From positions 62,001 through 126,000 of the forward strand of contig JAHZIG010000002.1 in assembly GCA_019419865.1 (NCBI GenBank): a stretch of 64,000 bases of DNA, given 5' to 3'. The translations under genes were made by a program, and so were the position numbers. Under the pieces are notes generated by a model, which ran no database searches, was not told the DNA's origin, and was given only the letters and a program-made list of their open reading frames with translations. This stretch comes from Clostridiales bacterium. Its GTDB lineage: Bacteria; Bacillota; Clostridia; Monoglobales; Monoglobaceae. Of the stretch, positions 46,891-56,724 are shown piece by piece. The stretch's first letter is position 1; each line of letters starts with the position of its first letter.

Positions 46891-47448
46891 TTGAGCAATA
46901 ATTCTACGTTAAAGACAAGGGATCTCGTAATATCCGCGCTGCTTATAGCGATAGGGATACTTATCCCGATGATATTCACCGGACCGCCGTTTCGTTGGGT
47001 CGTAGGCCCGTATTCGGCGACTTTGATGGCGCACGTGCCCGTGATACTCGCAATGTTCATCTCGCCATGGGTAGCCGCTTTCACGGCCGTGGGCACGACT
47101 CTCGGCTTTTTCATCACCGCCGATCTCGTGGTCGCGGTAAGAGCCGCGTCTCATATCCTTTTCGCGCTCGTCGGCGCGTATATGCTGAAAAAAGGCGCGA
47201 ACCTTATAATAACGTGTCTGATCACCGGTATTATACACGCGGTTTTTGAAGGCCTGGTAGTCCTGATCTTCTTCGCCGTCGGTCTCTCGACGCCGCAGGC
47301 GGGTTATTCTATGATGTTACTTGCGATAATCACCGTCGCGGGAACGTTTATCCACCATATAGTCGACTATATAATAGCCGTAATAATCGGCTCGGCGCTC
47401 GCTAAAGCAAAGGCGATCCGCAAACTGCCGCCTATCTGGAAAAAATAA
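46891..47448 (+). CDS. ECF transporter S component, possibly for niacin (NiaX-like)
   Basis: 185 residues with about six hydrophobic segments and the usual size of an S component. The start LKTRDLVISALLIAIGILIP, then SATLMAHVPVILAMFISPWV, AAFTAVGTTLGFFI and ALVGAYMLKKG resemble the NiaX/BioY-like group, which bind a vitamin and dock to a shared ECF module. Substrate assignment is from memory of the family and uncertain. Start is TTG 46891 behind GGAGGG with seven-base spacing. Single-gene unit between a promoter and a terminator, as expected for group II ECF S components. Confidence 0.7.
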   Translation: MSNNSTLKTRDLVISALLIAIGILIPMIFTGPPFRWVVGPYSATLMAHVPVILAMFISPWVAAFTAVGTTLGFFITADLVVAVRAASHILFALVGAYMLKKGANLIITCLITGIIHAVFEGLVVLIFFAVGLSTPQAGYSMMLLAIITVAGTFIHHIVDYIIAVIIGSALAKAKAIRKLPPIWKK

Positions 47449-47464
47449 TTCGGACAAAATACAA

Positions 47465-47510
47465 AGCGAAGCTCGCAGGATTCTTCTCCGTCGAGCTTCG
47501 CTATTTTTAT
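47465..47510 (+). terminator. Terminator of the ECF S-component gene
   Basis: AGCGAAGCTCG ... CGAGCTTCGCT followed by ATTTTTAT. Confidence 0.9.
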
Positions 47511-47572
47511 ACAACTTATCTAACGATCCAACCCTTATCCGCGCGCAACCGTAAAATATACGCGCCGTACCT

Positions 47573-47989
47573 TTATTTAAAATGCGATACCTTCGGTTTG
47601 ACCAGCTCGCGCCAATCAAGGTCGCCGCGTTCGATACCCATGATCAGAACCTCGGCGGTCGCGATATTGGTAGCGAGCGGCACGTTATGCACGTCGCACA
47701 ATCTGTACAGCGAATCGATATTAGGTTCGTATTTCTGCTGCGTCAGCGGATCCCTGAAGAACAGCACCGCGTCTATCTCGTTATAAGCTATCCTGGCGCC
47801 GATCTGCTGGTCGCCGCCCTCCGAACCGGCCAAAAACAACGTAACCGGCAAGCCGGTAGCGTCCGCTACTAACGTTCCGGTATTGTTGGTCGCACATAGA
47901 TGATGCTTTTTTAATATAGCGCTGTACGCTATACAAAAATCAACCATAAGGTCTTTCTTCTTATCATGCGCAATCAAGGCAATATTCAT
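47573..47989 (-). CDS. mgsA: Methylglyoxal synthase
   Basis: 138 residues from ATG 47989, preceded by GGAGGATTAACG; the open frame extends 44 codons upstream but that is the transcript leader. Family motifs: [62 protein letters not shown] and [14 protein letters not shown], including the catalytic Asp and phosphate-binding residues. It converts dihydroxyacetone phosphate to methylglyoxal, a glycolytic overflow bypass when phosphate is short. Monocistronic. Confidence 0.96.
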   Translation of the reverse strand: MNIALIAHDKKKDLMVDFCIAYSAILKKHHLCATNNTGTLVADATGLPVTLFLAGSEGGDQQIGARIAYNEIDAVLFFRDPLTQQKYEPNIDSLYRLCDVHNVPLATNIATAEVLIMGIERGDLDWRELVKPKVSHFK

Positions 47990-48190
47990 CGTTAATCCTC
48001 CAATCCAAAATTCCATTTCCCTTTTATAAACCCGGCTCAAATAAAAGCGTAACCGCACAACTCGCCCATGGAGCCGATCTTTCATTTTTTGTGATATATG
48101 CCTAAGCGCGTATCGCTTCAACTCGCCAAAACTCGCTCTAAATCGCTGTGAAACGCGACATATATCTATTTAATAACTAACAACATTAAA

Positions 48191-48219
48191 ACTATATCAC
48201 ACATTATATAAAATGTAAA
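48191..48219 (-). promoter_or_regulatory. Promoter of mgsA
   Basis: Minus strand TTTACA (48219-48214), 17 bases, TATAGT (48196-48191). The leader would be about 195 bases with no recognised structure. Confidence 0.55.
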
Positions 48220-48276
48220 GCCCGTTTTTTATAAATTTTGTATTCATTTTATAAAAATTTTTAATGTGAAATTTGT

Positions 48277-50541
48277 CTAAATTATCATATCTCTTCCCGC
48301 GCCGTTTTGTTCGGACGCCTCGGTCGGCTCCGGCTCGGCGGAAGCTTCCGCGCCGTCGTTTGTATTTTCCGCTTCATCCTCTTCCACGGTTTGCGGCTCG
48401 GTCGTAGGCTTCGGCGTCTCCTCCGCGTTTTCGTCGTCCGCGTCGGGAGCGGCGGTCTGACTCGCGTCGGAGCTTTCGTCCGTATCGGCGTCCGACGGCT
48501 TAGCCGTACGGTCGGTATCCCTAAGCTCCATATACCTGTCGAATATGTCCTTTGCCACTTGAGCGGCGTAGCCGCTGGACGCGCCGTGTTCTATCACGAC
48601 CGCCACGACTATCTCCGGTTCGTCGTATGGAACAAATCCGGTGAATAATACGTTATCCGCGCCGTCGGATACTTCCGCGGTTCCGGTCTTGCCTCCGACC
48701 TGATACTCGGTCGTTCCAAACACTCTGCTCGCCGTACCGTCGGCGGTAACTCTGCGCATACCGTCCTTTACCGCTTCAAAAGTCGAGTCTGAGATCGGGT
48801 TATCGCTTACGACCTCGGCGGGCGTCGAATAGACCAATTCGTCGGTATCGTAATCGACTATATCCTTTATAAGATGCAGTCTGTACCTTGTCCCCTTATT
48901 CAGTATAGCGGAGACGTAGCTTGCAAGCTGAGCGGGCGTAAACAAACTGTCGGACTGCCCTATAGCCGTCTGTAAAGTATCTCCGGGACGCCACTCTCCC
49001 CCGCTTGCCTCTCGCTCGGCCGGAGAGGATACCTGACCTCTGCCTTCAGATAATTCTATTCCGGTAGCCTCGCCCAAGCCAAATTTTTCGCTGTATTCGT
49101 CGATAGCGTCTATCCCGACCAATCTGCCAAGCTCGTAAAAGAAGTAGTTGCAGGACACGCCTATGGCCTCGGATACGTTGATCGAGCCGTGCGTCGCCCC
49201 GCTCGACGAATACACGAGACAGGTCGGCTGATAATCGCTGTAATAGGTATACCTTCCGCGGTCTACTATCTCTGTGTCCGGAGTTATCGTTCCGGTCTCA
49301 AGCCCCGCTATCGAAGTCAGCATCTTAAAGGTCGAACCGGGCGCGTACGTTCCGTTGAGCGCACGATTGAACAACGGATTTGATTCCATGCTCGAAAGTT
49401 CCTCGTAATCCTCGTTAAAAGTCTCCGGATCGTAGGTCGGATACGAAGCTATGGCCAGTACTTCTCCATTATTCGGATCGACCGCTATAGCCGCTCCCGC
49501 GCCGCCTTCACCGCAGGCCTGCCTTATATTTTTTTCAAGAGAGCTTTCCATTGTCTCTTGCAGCTCCAGATCTATCGTCAGCTCGGCGTAATTGCCCGGA
49601 ACAGCTTCCTTCTCTTCAACGACGTCGCCTATGTCGCCGTCCTTTGTGATCTGAACGCGTCTATAACCGTCCTCGCCCTTTAAATATGATTCAAGAACTT
49701 TCTCAAGTCCGTCCTTACCGATTATATCGTTCATTCCATAGCCCTGATCCTTCAGTTGTTCGTATTCTTCAGCGTATATTATCCCGGTTCTTCCCAGAAT
49801 ATGGGCGGCGGTCGTCCCCTCGGAATACGTTCTTATCGTCTCCATCACAGCGTCCACATTTCCGGCGGCGCTATAGCTCTCCTTTATTTTCTGAACGACT
49901 ATGTCGCTCACGTCGTTGGCTATGGTAAACGGATTTGTCGCGCTGAAATTTCTCTGCTCCATCTCGTATCTAACCGCTATTATATCGAGCGCATCCTCGT
50001 CCGAATACTCGTCGCCAACGCCGTATTCCTCTTTGAAATGATTAAATATATCCCAAAGCTTTTCATAGCCGCTGAGATCGTTCTTATCTTCCCATTCGGC
50101 TATCTCGCTGCTATTCGCCTCTTCAAACGCTTCTCTGTCGTCGTAGTCGGATTCAATCAATCCAAAATCGTACTCCGGTACCTCTTCCTCCGCGTTGTAG
50201 ACGATCGGGAAAGTCGTATTGTATTCGTCGCCGTTCTCCTTAAGAAGTTTTACTACGTCCAGTATCTCGGCGTTAACGTCCGCCTCATCCTGCCCGCTTC
50301 TGTACATGACCACGTTATATCCGAGATTATTCTTTACAAGCGGAACGCCGTAGCGGTCTACTATCTCGCCGCGCGGCGCCTTGAGCGTATACGTCCTCAC
50401 CGCGCTGTTCTCAGCTCTTTGGCTGTATTCTTCTCCGTTTACGATCTGCAGATCGATAAGTCTTATAACGCATATTATAATCAAAGCGGCGGCTACCGCT
50501 AAAATCGCCGCCGCGCGTTTTTCTGTTTCACTCAGTTTCAT
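48277..50541 (-). CDS. mrdA: Penicillin-binding protein 2 (elongasome transpeptidase)
   Basis: 754 residues from ATG 50541 (MKLSETEKRAAAILAVAAAL); TTG 50553 is an alternative. One membrane anchor (about 12-33), then the class B dimerisation domain (TLKAPRGEIVDRYGVPLVKN) with a long insert (about 75-200), and the transpeptidase domain with SxxK (STFK, Ser about 403), SCN (GVSCNYFFYELG) and KTGTAE. The C-terminal 85 residues are a Thr/Glu/Asp/Pro-rich tail. Cross-links lateral-wall peptidoglycan. Last gene of the mreBCD cluster. Confidence 0.93.
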   Translation of the reverse strand: MKLSETEKRAAAILAVAAALIIICVIRLIDLQIVNGEEYSQRAENSAVRTYTLKAPRGEIVDRYGVPLVKNNLGYNVVMYRSGQDEADVNAEILDVVKLLKENGDEYNTTFPIVYNAEEEVPEYDFGLIESDYDDREAFEEANSSEIAEWEDKNDLSGYEKLWDIFNHFKEEYGVGDEYSDEDALDIIAVRYEMEQRNFSATNPFTIANDVSDIVVQKIKESYSAAGNVDAVMETIRTYSEGTTAAHILGRTGIIYAEEYEQLKDQGYGMNDIIGKDGLEKVLESYLKGEDGYRRVQITKDGDIGDVVEEKEAVPGNYAELTIDLELQETMESSLEKNIRQACGEGGAGAAIAVDPNNGEVLAIASYPTYDPETFNEDYEELSSMESNPLFNRALNGTYAPGSTFKMLTSIAGLETGTITPDTEIVDRGRYTYYSDYQPTCLVYSSSGATHGSINVSEAIGVSCNYFFYELGRLVGIDAIDEYSEKFGLGEATGIELSEGRGQVSSPAEREASGGEWRPGDTLQTAIGQSDSLFTPAQLASYVSAILNKGTRYRLHLIKDIVDYDTDELVYSTPAEVVSDNPISDSTFEAVKDGMRRVTADGTASRVFGTTEYQVGGKTGTAEVSDGADNVLFTGFVPYDEPEIVVAVVIEHGASSGYAAQVAKDIFDRYMELRDTDRTAKPSDADTDESSDASQTAAPDADDENAEETPKPTTEPQTVEEDEAENTNDGAEASAEPEPTEASEQNGAGRDMII

Positions 50542-50608
50542 TCTTATCACCAATCATATCAATATATGCTTAAAACGTTCGCTTTCGCCGCATATTTATC
50601 CGAATAAT

Positions 50609-51118
50609 TTAAAGGCTCCCCTTTAATACCGTCTTTATTCTACACAGTTTAAGCGTTTTCGTCATCAGTTTCCACATTATAAGTCCGACTACCGTATTAT
50701 ATATACAGCCCGGAAGGATAGTTCGGTACACGGTAAACCAGAAGCCGGTTCCCGGATACTCCATCGAATATATGATATAATAACACATCTCGCTTAAGAC
50801 GGTCGCGCATATTACAAATACGCCGAGCGTCAAAAAATATGGCAGCGAATAAACTCTGTCGCTTAAAACTCCGCCTACGTATCCGAGCAGCATAAATATG
50901 AAAGCGTTTACCCCGACGAATCTGCCGATAAACAAGTCGTAGACAAGCCCGAAAACAAAGCCGCACGTAAGCCCTTGTATCCTCCCGCAGAGAAGCCCTG
51001 TCAGCAGTCCGAACAGCATAAACGTGCACGGAGTAATCTCGAAAATACTCAGCGAATTAATTATCGGCTGCAAAATTACCAGCGCCAAAAGCCATAATCC
51101 GTGATGCAAAACTTTCAT
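50609..51118 (-). CDS. mreD: Rod shape-determining protein MreD
   Basis: 169 residues, about five membrane segments, with the family features ILQPIINSLSIFEITPCTF, GLLCGRIQGLTCGFVFGLVY and a charged C-terminus. Part of the elongasome. It lies between mreC and the PBP2 gene on the same strand; AGGAAG precedes the ATG by about ten bases. Confidence 0.85.
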   Translation of the reverse strand: MKVLHHGLWLLALVILQPIINSLSIFEITPCTFMLFGLLTGLLCGRIQGLTCGFVFGLVYDLFIGRFVGVNAFIFMLLGYVGGVLSDRVYSLPYFLTLGVFVICATVLSEMCYYIIYSMEYPGTGFWFTVYRTILPGCIYNTVVGLIMWKLMTKTLKLCRIKTVLKGSL

Positions 51119-51248
51119 GATCTTACACTTCCTCGCAATTCCCCATTATCGATCCAGTAACGTATACCGTATCTCATACAAAACGGTCTACCTTTATATT
51201 TAAAACTCTAAGTCCTCGCCGCGAAAGGCGTATCGGTTACAACAAAAC

Positions 51249-52346
51249 TCACTCTGAATCCGGGTCGTCCGACGGCGCCGGACTCGCTTCATCTTCGCCG
51301 TTATCGCCGGACCGGTCTCTCTCTTCGTTACTTGCGTTCTCGCCGTCCTCGTCCGGTTCGCTTGTCGATCTCGGCTCGCTCGTCGCGTCGGGGTCGGCGG
51401 TCGCGCTCGCTTCCTCGTTTCGTCTGTCTATCTCGGCCTGTTCGTCCTCGGCCTGCTCGCGCAGATTTTTAAGGTTGTCCGTCTCCTGCTCCGCTACGAG
51501 CTCTATGTTGTTCGTTATAACAAAAACGTCCCTCAGATCCCGGATATTCGCGCTCGGTTCTACCGACGCGTATTTGGACGCGGTCAGGTTATCCTCGCCT
51601 ATGTCGTACAGCTTGCCTATCGTTATACCGCTCGGGAATATTCCTCCCAAGCCCGAAGTCATGAGCAAGTCGCCGTCAGATAACTCCATATCCCGGCTCA
51701 GATACGATACCCTGCATCGATACGAGTATCTAAGCTCGCCGTCGCCGCCTACTATGCCAAGCTGCTTCGTATCGCCTACCAGCGCTCCCACCGAAAAAGA
51801 CGGATCGATCAGCGTCGTGACCTCCGCCCAATTCGTTCCGACCTTAGTGACCTTACCGACTAAAAAATTCTCGCCCGTAACGACCGGCATCTCGACGTCG
51901 ATACCGCTTTTTGAGCCTTTATCTATAGTTACCGTCGAATACCAGTTGGAAGGATCGTTAGCGACGACCGACGCCGCCGTCAGTTCGTACTCCGCCCTTT
52001 CCGTCCTAAGCTCGAGCATCTGCCGAAGTCTCCTGTTCTCGGCCTCGAGTTCCTCGTTCGTCTCGACCTGTTCAAGCTCGGCGTTCTCCGCCTTGAGCTG
52101 CGAATTTTCATTTCTCAAATCGCTTATCACCGAAAAGCAATGAGTCAGGTCGTATATTCCGTCTCCGATATTGGTAATTATCCTTTGCAGAGGAGAAGCC
52201 GCCGTCTTGACCGCGTCCTCTGCCGCGGAAGGTCTCCCGTTTTGGGATCTGGCGGCGAAGAAGCCTATCAACACCGCGGCTATCAATATCGCCGAAACCA
52301 ATATTGCTAAAAGTTTATGTTCTTTTATAAATTTCAAATATCTCAC
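51249..52346 (-). CDS. mreC: Rod shape-determining protein MreC
   Basis: 365 residues. One N-terminal membrane helix (about 12-31), a coiled coil (about 65-115, NSQLKAENAELEQVETNEEL), the MreC beta-barrel domains (about 120-280: VVANDPSNWYSTVTIDKGSK, VVTGENFLVGKVTKVG, TSGLGGIFPSGITIG), and a long acidic Ser/Glu/Asp tail. MreC links MreB to PBP2 in the periplasm-equivalent space. The frame starts at GTG 52346; TTG 52337 (MKFIKEHK), four to five bases from AGGTGAG, is an equally good start. Ends in TGA. Confidence 0.9.
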   Translation of the reverse strand: MRYLKFIKEHKLLAILVSAILIAAVLIGFFAARSQNGRPSAAEDAVKTAASPLQRIITNIGDGIYDLTHCFSVISDLRNENSQLKAENAELEQVETNEELEAENRRLRQMLELRTERAEYELTAASVVANDPSNWYSTVTIDKGSKSGIDVEMPVVTGENFLVGKVTKVGTNWAEVTTLIDPSFSVGALVGDTKQLGIVGGDGELRYSYRCRVSYLSRDMELSDGDLLMTSGLGGIFPSGITIGKLYDIGEDNLTASKYASVEPSANIRDLRDVFVITNNIELVAEQETDNLKNLREQAEDEQAEIDRRNEEASATADPDATSEPRSTSEPDEDGENASNEERDRSGDNGEDEASPAPSDDPDSE

Positions 52347-52462
52347 CTACTATACGCCGCCTATGTAAATATAACGGACAATATTATAGCGCAACGCCGG
52401 ATCGAAACATGTCGGTTATGCGCGTCTGTTTGCCGGACGGCGGTATTCGCGACCATTTTTAC

Positions 52463-53476
52463 TCAATAATTCTTAGGCGCCGTGACCTGCGACAGAAGTC
52501 TGAGCTTTTTATTCTTATCTTTAAGCGCCAGCGCGGCTCCGAACGCGGCGCTCTCCACCGGACGTTCCGCCATGTACACCTCGACCCCGGTGACGTTTTT
52601 CACCAATCTGCCAAGCCCTTTTAGTTTAGAACCCTCGCCTATCATTATTATCCCGGTCTCTATGATGTCGGCCGCAAGCTCAGGCGGCGTCTTTTCCAAG
52701 ACGTTTACAACCGTCTCGACTATCTCCTTGACTACGTCGCCTATCGCGCCGTAGACCTCGCCTGTGCCCAAGATTGCCGCCTTGGCCGCTCCGCTGTACA
52801 TGTCCTTTCCCTGCACCTCGGCGATCTCGGTCCCCGTTCCTCTGAGAGCCGCGCCGATCTTTATCTTCACGCGCTCCGCCGCCAGGTCCGATATCTCCAC
52901 GTTAAACTTCTTCTTTACAAACTGAACGATAGCCTGATCGACCGCGTCGCCGGCGGTCTTGGAAGAACTGGAGACGACGACTCCTCCGAGCGAAACGACG
53001 GCCGCCTCCGTCGTGCCCGCGCCTACGTCTAAGATAACGTAGCCCTTAGGCTCCGAGACCTCTATACCCGCGCCTATCGCTCCCGCAAGCGGCGACTCTA
53101 TCAAATACACTTCCTTCGCCCCCGCGGAAATAGCGGTCTCCTCTACCGCCCTTTTCTCCACCTCGCTCAGCTCGGACGGCACGCACATAGCGACTCTGCG
53201 CTTTGCAAATACCGTCCTGCTGCATCTGTCTAATAATATTTTTAAAAACTCGACCGAATAGTTAAAGCTGTTGACCGCTCCCGAACGCATCGGGTGTATC
53301 ACGCTGAGCCCTTCCGCCGTCTTTCCGGTCATTTCGAGCGCCTCGCGCCCTATCGCCCGGATCTGTTTATTCTCGTCGGCTACTACGATCGTGGGTTCGC
53401 TCACTACCAACCCTTTATTTGCAACATAGATCTGGGTACTGTAGCTGCCCATATCTATTCCTATATCTATAGCCAT
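52463..53476 (-). CDS. mreB: Rod shape-determining protein MreB (divergent member)
   Basis: 337 residues from ATG 53476 behind GGAGGTGCGAG. Actin-like ATPase that forms membrane filaments guiding wall synthesis. Phosphate-1 loop reads GIDMGSYSTQIYV instead of the usual GIDLGTANTLVYV, and phosphate-2 reads ILDVGAGTTEAAVVSLGG instead of DIGGGTTD. The adenosine motif region (GIIMIGEGSKLKGLGRLV) and amphipathic regions are otherwise normal. Position ahead of mreC and mreD shows it is the elongasome MreB rather than a distant paralogue. Confidence 0.93.
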   Translation of the reverse strand: MAIDIGIDMGSYSTQIYVANKGLVVSEPTIVVADENKQIRAIGREALEMTGKTAEGLSVIHPMRSGAVNSFNYSVEFLKILLDRCSRTVFAKRRVAMCVPSELSEVEKRAVEETAISAGAKEVYLIESPLAGAIGAGIEVSEPKGYVILDVGAGTTEAAVVSLGGVVVSSSSKTAGDAVDQAIVQFVKKKFNVEISDLAAERVKIKIGAALRGTGTEIAEVQGKDMYSGAAKAAILGTGEVYGAIGDVVKEIVETVVNVLEKTPPELAADIIETGIIMIGEGSKLKGLGRLVKNVTGVEVYMAERPVESAAFGAALALKDKNKKLRLLSQVTAPKNY

Positions 53477-53507
53477 CTCGCACCTCCGCAAAAAACGTTC
53501 GTCTATA

Positions 53508-54110
53508 TCAGCCGATAAGCCTTACGCCGAACTCTTTCTTCAAAATCATCCCCAGCCTGCAAAGCGGCAGACCGACGACGTTGAAATAATCGCCCTCTAT
53601 CCTCTTTACAAATAACGCGCCGAGGTTCTGTATCCCATACGCTCCCGCCTTGTCCATAGGTTCGCCCGTCCTTATATACGCGGCGATCTCCTCGTCCGAA
53701 ATATCTCTGAATTCGACCTCGGTCGCCTCGAAGTCGCAGACCTCCCTGCCGCTAAACGCCTCTATGACCGAAATACCGGTGTATACCTCGTGTCTGTTCC
53801 CGGACAAGCGTCTGAGCGTCCGCTCCGCGTCCGTCTCGTCCGTCGGCTTTCCCAATATCTCGCCGTTTGAGACCACTACGGTGTCCGCGCCTATAACGAG
53901 GACCTCCTCGTCGCCTAAGCCGCCCGCGTTTCTTATTTTCCCGGCGACGTTCGACGCCTTGTTGCGCGCAAGCTCTTTCACAGTCTCCGCGGGATCGAGC
54001 CCCGGAGTCGATATCTCCTCTGAATCGTCGGGCTGTACGCTAAACTCAAGCCCTATATTTTTAAGTAGCTCCGCCCGTCTCGGCGAAGCCGACGCAAGTA
54101 CTATCTTCAT
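53508..54110 (-). CDS. maf: Maf family nucleoside triphosphate pyrophosphatase
   Basis: 200 residues from ATG 54110, with AAGAAGG six bases upstream. The start MKIVLASASPRRAELLKNIG, then VLVIGADTVVVSNGEILGKP, TLRRLSGNRHEVYTGISVIE and DKAGAYGIQNLGALFVKRIE, IEGDYFNVVGLPLC are the full set of Maf motifs. Hydrolyses dTTP/UTP or modified nucleotides; in Bacillus it affects septation. It lies just ahead of mreB, its classical position. Confidence 0.94.
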   Translation of the reverse strand: MKIVLASASPRRAELLKNIGLEFSVQPDDSEEISTPGLDPAETVKELARNKASNVAGKIRNAGGLGDEEVLVIGADTVVVSNGEILGKPTDETDAERTLRRLSGNRHEVYTGISVIEAFSGREVCDFEATEVEFRDISDEEIAAYIRTGEPMDKAGAYGIQNLGALFVKRIEGDYFNVVGLPLCRLGMILKKEFGVRLIG

Positions 54111-54194
54111 CAATAACCTTCTTCCGCGGCGCGTAGATAAAAGCGCCGTCTTATAAATCTATTCTTATACGCCGCGCGTTTATAAATAAAAGCG

Positions 54195-56300
54195 CTATCT
54201 TGTAAATCTACCGTCGTATCCAATATCCTCGCCGCTGAAATACGCCCTGCATATCCTCTCGGTCTCTTCTCCCGATTCGATGCTGAACATCAGTCTTAAA
54301 TACCGGCAGCCGAGCTTTTTAAGCTCCCTCTTCTTATCCGCCCAATACGTCGGCGCCGTATTCAAGAGCGCGCTTCTGCACGAGTTTCCGTCCTTGATAA
54401 CCGGGAATATATTCCCCTTTCTGTCCTTAAGCCGCGAGTAGTCCGTCTCGCACGGACAGTCGCCGATGTTTTTGGCTATGCAGTTCTCCGCGACCATGAC
54501 CGGCAGGTATCCGTATACGATACGCTCGCAGGCCCCGCTCTTTTTAAGGTCTCTGACCGCCGCCGAGTTCAGTTCGGGCGATACGGTTATCAGCTTAGGC
54601 CGCGCAATAAACTCAAGAACGGCCAGAGAGCGGCTGTTGTATACGTTGAACCTGTGTCCCAGAAATAAATTGAAACGTTTATTTCTATATAATTCGCCGA
54701 TATTCTCGACCAATAGATTGGTATACCCTAAATCAAAAAGCTCTTCAAGCTTAGCCGAATAGCCTGAGTATTCGCCATCCTTTATTATCGACGGCGGAGC
54801 GATAACTATTCTTTCTTTATCGCCGCCGAATATCTCCTTATTATCGTATATCAAATCAAGGGGCGCGTAGATATATTCAAACTTAAAACCTTCGACCGCC
54901 CCGTACTGTTCCATATTTCTTACATAAGCCGTGTAGGCGGGTTCTCCGCCCCGGACGTCCGGCAAACCGTTATAATTCAATATCTCGCCGCGCCGCTCTG
55001 ATTTTCGGTCGTTATAACTTTTTATAATACGTTCCTCAAATTCGGACGCGGCTCTTCTTCTGAGCTCGTTTATCGTTTTTATCGGGATAAAGGCGTTTTC
55101 TCCGACGACCGCCTCGCAGTTTTCGATCTTTAAAACGCTGCCTCCGGTCTTCAAGACCTGCTCTTTGATCCTCTCCGCCTCGGTCGCTCTGTTTTTGGCC
55201 GTCTCGACCTCGTCCTCGCTCAGGACGGAAATCTTTATCTCGTCGTCCCAAAGCGTAAGCTCAGCCTTTTTCCCCGGCTCCACTCTGATCGAAGCCTCGA
55301 CCGCTCTCTTTATATTATCAGCCGAAACATACTCTTTGAGCGAAGCTTCCAAGCCGCCGTTCGAGCGTTTATATGGGTTATCCGGCTTATCGAAGGCGAA
55401 CATATGCGTTCCTATATTCCCGGTAAAATACCCGTCGGTCAAGCCGCCTCGGTAAAATATCGAGTTGAGTTCCTCCCATTCGTCTTTGGTCGGTCTGCGG
55501 TCTTGGTCGATACATTTTCTAAAACTCCTTACGACCTCCGCGACGTAGGCCGCGCCTTTCATTCTGCCCTCGAGCTTAAGGGATATGTCCCCGTATTTTA
55601 AAAGCGACTTCACCTTATCCAAATGATTTATTATCGACATGTCCTTAAGGCTGAGATACGCTCCCTTTTTGCCTTCTTTCAACGCGCCGTTTGAGTATGG
55701 GAGCCTGCACGGCTGGGCGCAACTGCCCCTGTTTCCGCTCCTGCCGCCCATCACGGCGCTCATCATGCACTGCCCTGAATAACACATACAGAGCGCGCCG
55801 TGAGCGAATATCTCTATATCTATCCCCTCGGGCTTATTTTCTACGATATATTCTATCTCCTCGAAGGACAGCTCGCGCGAAAGCACGACTCTGTCCGCGC
55901 CAAGCTCGTACGTTTCTTTAACTCCCGCGAGGTTGTGGACGGTGAGCTGGGTGCTGGCGTGAAGTTCGGCGCGCGCGCAGATCCTCTTCGCCGCTTCGAA
56001 CACGCCCAAGTCCTGGATGATTATCGCGTCGACTCGGATCTCGTCCAAGAATTTTAGATATTCCTCGAGTTCTGAAAATTCGCGGTCAAAAACTACGGTG
56101 TTTACCGTAACGTGGATCTTCTTACCGCGAAGATGCGCGTACCTGACCGCCTCCTTAAGCTGATCGGGGTCGAAATTATCCGCAAAGCTCCTCGCCCCGA
56201 AGTTCTTTCCCGCAAGATATACTGCGTCCGCTCCGGCCTGGACCGCGGCTTTTAAGCAGTCGAAATTACCCGCGGGCGCGAGCAGTTCCAATCTATACAT
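54195..56300 (-). CDS. Peptidase U32 family protein with DUF3656 (RlhA/TrhP-like RNA hydroxylation)
   Basis: 701 residues from ATG 56300 behind GGAGGAG. The N-terminal U32 barrel (1-300) shows LELLAPAGNFDCLKAAVQAG, HASTQLTVHNLAGV and the signature HGALCMCYSGQCMMSAVMGG followed by SGNRGSCAQPCRLPY, with cysteines that may bind a cluster. A DUF3656 region (about 370-480) and a further C-terminal domain with cysteines (CPCETDYSRL) follow. The length and DUF3656 are closer to RlhA (23S rRNA 5-hydroxycytidine) than to the shorter TrhP (tRNA hydroxyuridine) proteins; substrate unproven. Located between zapA and maf. Confidence 0.82.
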   Translation of the reverse strand: MYRLELLAPAGNFDCLKAAVQAGADAVYLAGKNFGARSFADNFDPDQLKEAVRYAHLRGKKIHVTVNTVVFDREFSELEEYLKFLDEIRVDAIIIQDLGVFEAAKRICARAELHASTQLTVHNLAGVKETYELGADRVVLSRELSFEEIEYIVENKPEGIDIEIFAHGALCMCYSGQCMMSAVMGGRSGNRGSCAQPCRLPYSNGALKEGKKGAYLSLKDMSIINHLDKVKSLLKYGDISLKLEGRMKGAAYVAEVVRSFRKCIDQDRRPTKDEWEELNSIFYRGGLTDGYFTGNIGTHMFAFDKPDNPYKRSNGGLEASLKEYVSADNIKRAVEASIRVEPGKKAELTLWDDEIKISVLSEDEVETAKNRATEAERIKEQVLKTGGSVLKIENCEAVVGENAFIPIKTINELRRRAASEFEERIIKSYNDRKSERRGEILNYNGLPDVRGGEPAYTAYVRNMEQYGAVEGFKFEYIYAPLDLIYDNKEIFGGDKERIVIAPPSIIKDGEYSGYSAKLEELFDLGYTNLLVENIGELYRNKRFNLFLGHRFNVYNSRSLAVLEFIARPKLITVSPELNSAAVRDLKKSGACERIVYGYLPVMVAENCIAKNIGDCPCETDYSRLKDRKGNIFPVIKDGNSCRSALLNTAPTYWADKKRELKKLGCRYLRLMFSIESGEETERICRAYFSGEDIGYDGRFTR

Positions 56301-56318
56301 CAAAGCTCTCCTCCGGCT

Positions 56319-56714
56319 CTATCTTCTGCCGCCGTGGGCGTTTTTCAGGTTGTTTATCTCGGTCTCGCGCTTAGCCAGCTCGATCTGGAGCTTATGCATA
56401 TCCTCTTTAAGCTCCTCGACCTCGAGTTTCTTGCTCTCCAGTTCCTCGGAGCTTTCCTTGTTTAGCTTGATATAATTATTTATCTCGACCCTGAGATTAT
56501 CCACTACCGCCTCGCTCTTTAAAAGCTCGTCGGCCAGATTGATCGCGCTGAGCGCCGCCGCCTGAGCCGTACTGAGCTGAGGCGCGCCCTCCAAGACCTT
56601 GGTCATGACCTTATTGACCAGCAAAGCGACGCGCTGAACGTATTCCTCAGGTTCGTTGCTGATCAGCGTGTATTCTATATTATTTATTTTAACGTCAACT
56701 TTTCTGTTACTCAT
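56319..56714 (-). CDS. zapA: Cell division protein ZapA
   Basis: 131 residues. The N-terminal ZapA fold (RKVDVKINNIEYTLISNEPE, YVQRVALLVNKVMTKVLEGA, QAAALSAINLADELLK) is followed by a long coiled coil (about 68-125). It binds and bundles FtsZ. It overlaps nothing and lies 19 bases upstream of the U32 gene. Its ribosome-binding site GAGGTG abuts the end of repeat copy F. Confidence 0.88.
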   Translation of the reverse strand: MSNRKVDVKINNIEYTLISNEPEEYVQRVALLVNKVMTKVLEGAPQLSTAQAAALSAINLADELLKSEAVVDNLRVEINNYIKLNKESSEELESKKLEVEELKEDMHKLQIELAKRETEINNLKNAHGGRR

Positions 56715-56724
56715 AATTCACCTC

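Noticed and set aside
54114..54213. Short direct repeat (AAAAGCGC...TCTTGTAAATCTA-like) at the 3' end of the U32 gene, at about 54139 and 54187.
   Set aside because: It is short, imperfect and probably a local duplication of no wider significance.
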